Part shown: one piece after another, positions 62,965-63,026 of the stretch
Layout of the letters: every line of letters starts with the position of its first letter
Numbering within the stretch: position 1 is the first letter of the stretch
Origin: Candidatus Aminicenantota bacterium
Lineage (GTDB): Bacteria > Acidobacteriota > Aminicenantia > Aminicenantales > JAFGAV01
Direction of reading: 5' to 3'
Assembly (NCBI GenBank): GCA_016933515.1
Contig: JAFGAV010000103.1
Span: forward strand, 1 to 63,026
Length of the DNA: 63,026 bases
Made by a program: the position numbers and the translations under genes
Notes under the pieces: generated by a model
What the model was told of the DNA's origin: nothing
The model's database searches: none
Seen by the model: the letters and a program-made list of their open reading frames with translations, nothing else

Positions 62965-63026
62965 ATGATGATCGAAAAAAAAGACGAAAAATGGATGCGG
63001 CTGGCTTTGAAGGAAGCTGAAAAGGC
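62965..63026 (+). CDS. tadA: Start of a tRNA-specific adenosine deaminase-like gene (3' end outside window)
   Basis: Only 20 codons are in the window from ATG 62965 (or 62968): the start reads MMIEKKDEKWMRLALKEAEK. The WMRLALKEAEKA pattern is the usual first helix of TadA, which edits A34 to I in tRNA-Arg. The zinc site lies beyond the window, so identity is tentative. Confidence 0.5.
   Translation, partial: MMIEKKDEKWMRLALKEAEK

Overview
The window is about 63 kb of GC-rich, very densely packed bacterial chromosome. The cell it describes has two membranes: there are outer-membrane barrels (1905-3362, 3586-6645, 8122-8883, 44409-44969), lipoproteins and HflKC. The gene mix resembles Candidatus Aminicenantes (OP8) or a deep Acidobacteriota relative: many exported peptidases, TolB/tricorn propellers, amino-acid sodium symporters and a MglA/roadblock cluster. 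That placement is inference from gene content; no rRNA is present. Several promoters fit an ordinary sigma70-type consensus with 16-18 bp spacers, and stop/start overlaps of the ATGA/GTGA type are frequent.

Layout. 1-8883 (+): end of a gamma-glutamyltransferase, a degenerate aspartyl-protease-like protein, an alginate-export-type porin, a metallopeptidase/beta-propeller/Omp85-like fusion, a class C serine hydrolase and a small outer-membrane protein. 8874-15764: M48 peptidase with zinc ribbons (-), S9 peptidase (+), GH127 (-). 15890-21521 (-): spermidine synthase, CoA-type Nudix hydrolase and an overlapping cluster of double receiver protein, three roadblock-fold proteins, an MglA GTPase and an unknown 376-aa protein. 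21871-26378 (+): UPF0371 protein, GltS-type and AGCS-type symporters. 26505-31492: Ser/Thr kinase, TPR protein, tRNA-Arg, membrane protein, GT2. 31686-36785 (+): saccharopine-dehydrogenase-like enzyme, nucleoside deaminase, zinc-ribbon membrane protein, HerA/VirB4-type ATPase. 36802-39748 (-): TPR/GspG-like protein, NIF3 protein, a beta-mannosidase relic and a lipoprotein. 39984-44347 (+): tricorn-like protease, CPPC thioredoxin, EfpL. 44409-51452 (-): outer-membrane protein, LytM-like lipoprotein, tRNA-Leu, secG-tpiA-pgk-gap, flavoprotein disulfide reductase, HAD phosphatase. 51682-63026: nnr-tsaE, aminotransferase, thiE, FHA membrane protein, apt-purine permease, GH3, a D-cysteine desulfhydrase relic, hflKC and the start of tadA.

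How the genes work together. The gamma-glutamyltransferase, gluzincin fusion, M48, S9 and tricorn-like peptidases, with the GltS and AGCS symporters, fit a cell that digests external protein and imports amino acids. GH127, GH3, the porin and the dead GH2 fragment suggest sugar scavenging that is partly decaying. The most system-like locus is the overlapping MglA/roadblock/receiver cluster at 17611-21521, a self-contained small-GTPase switch with two members I cannot assign.
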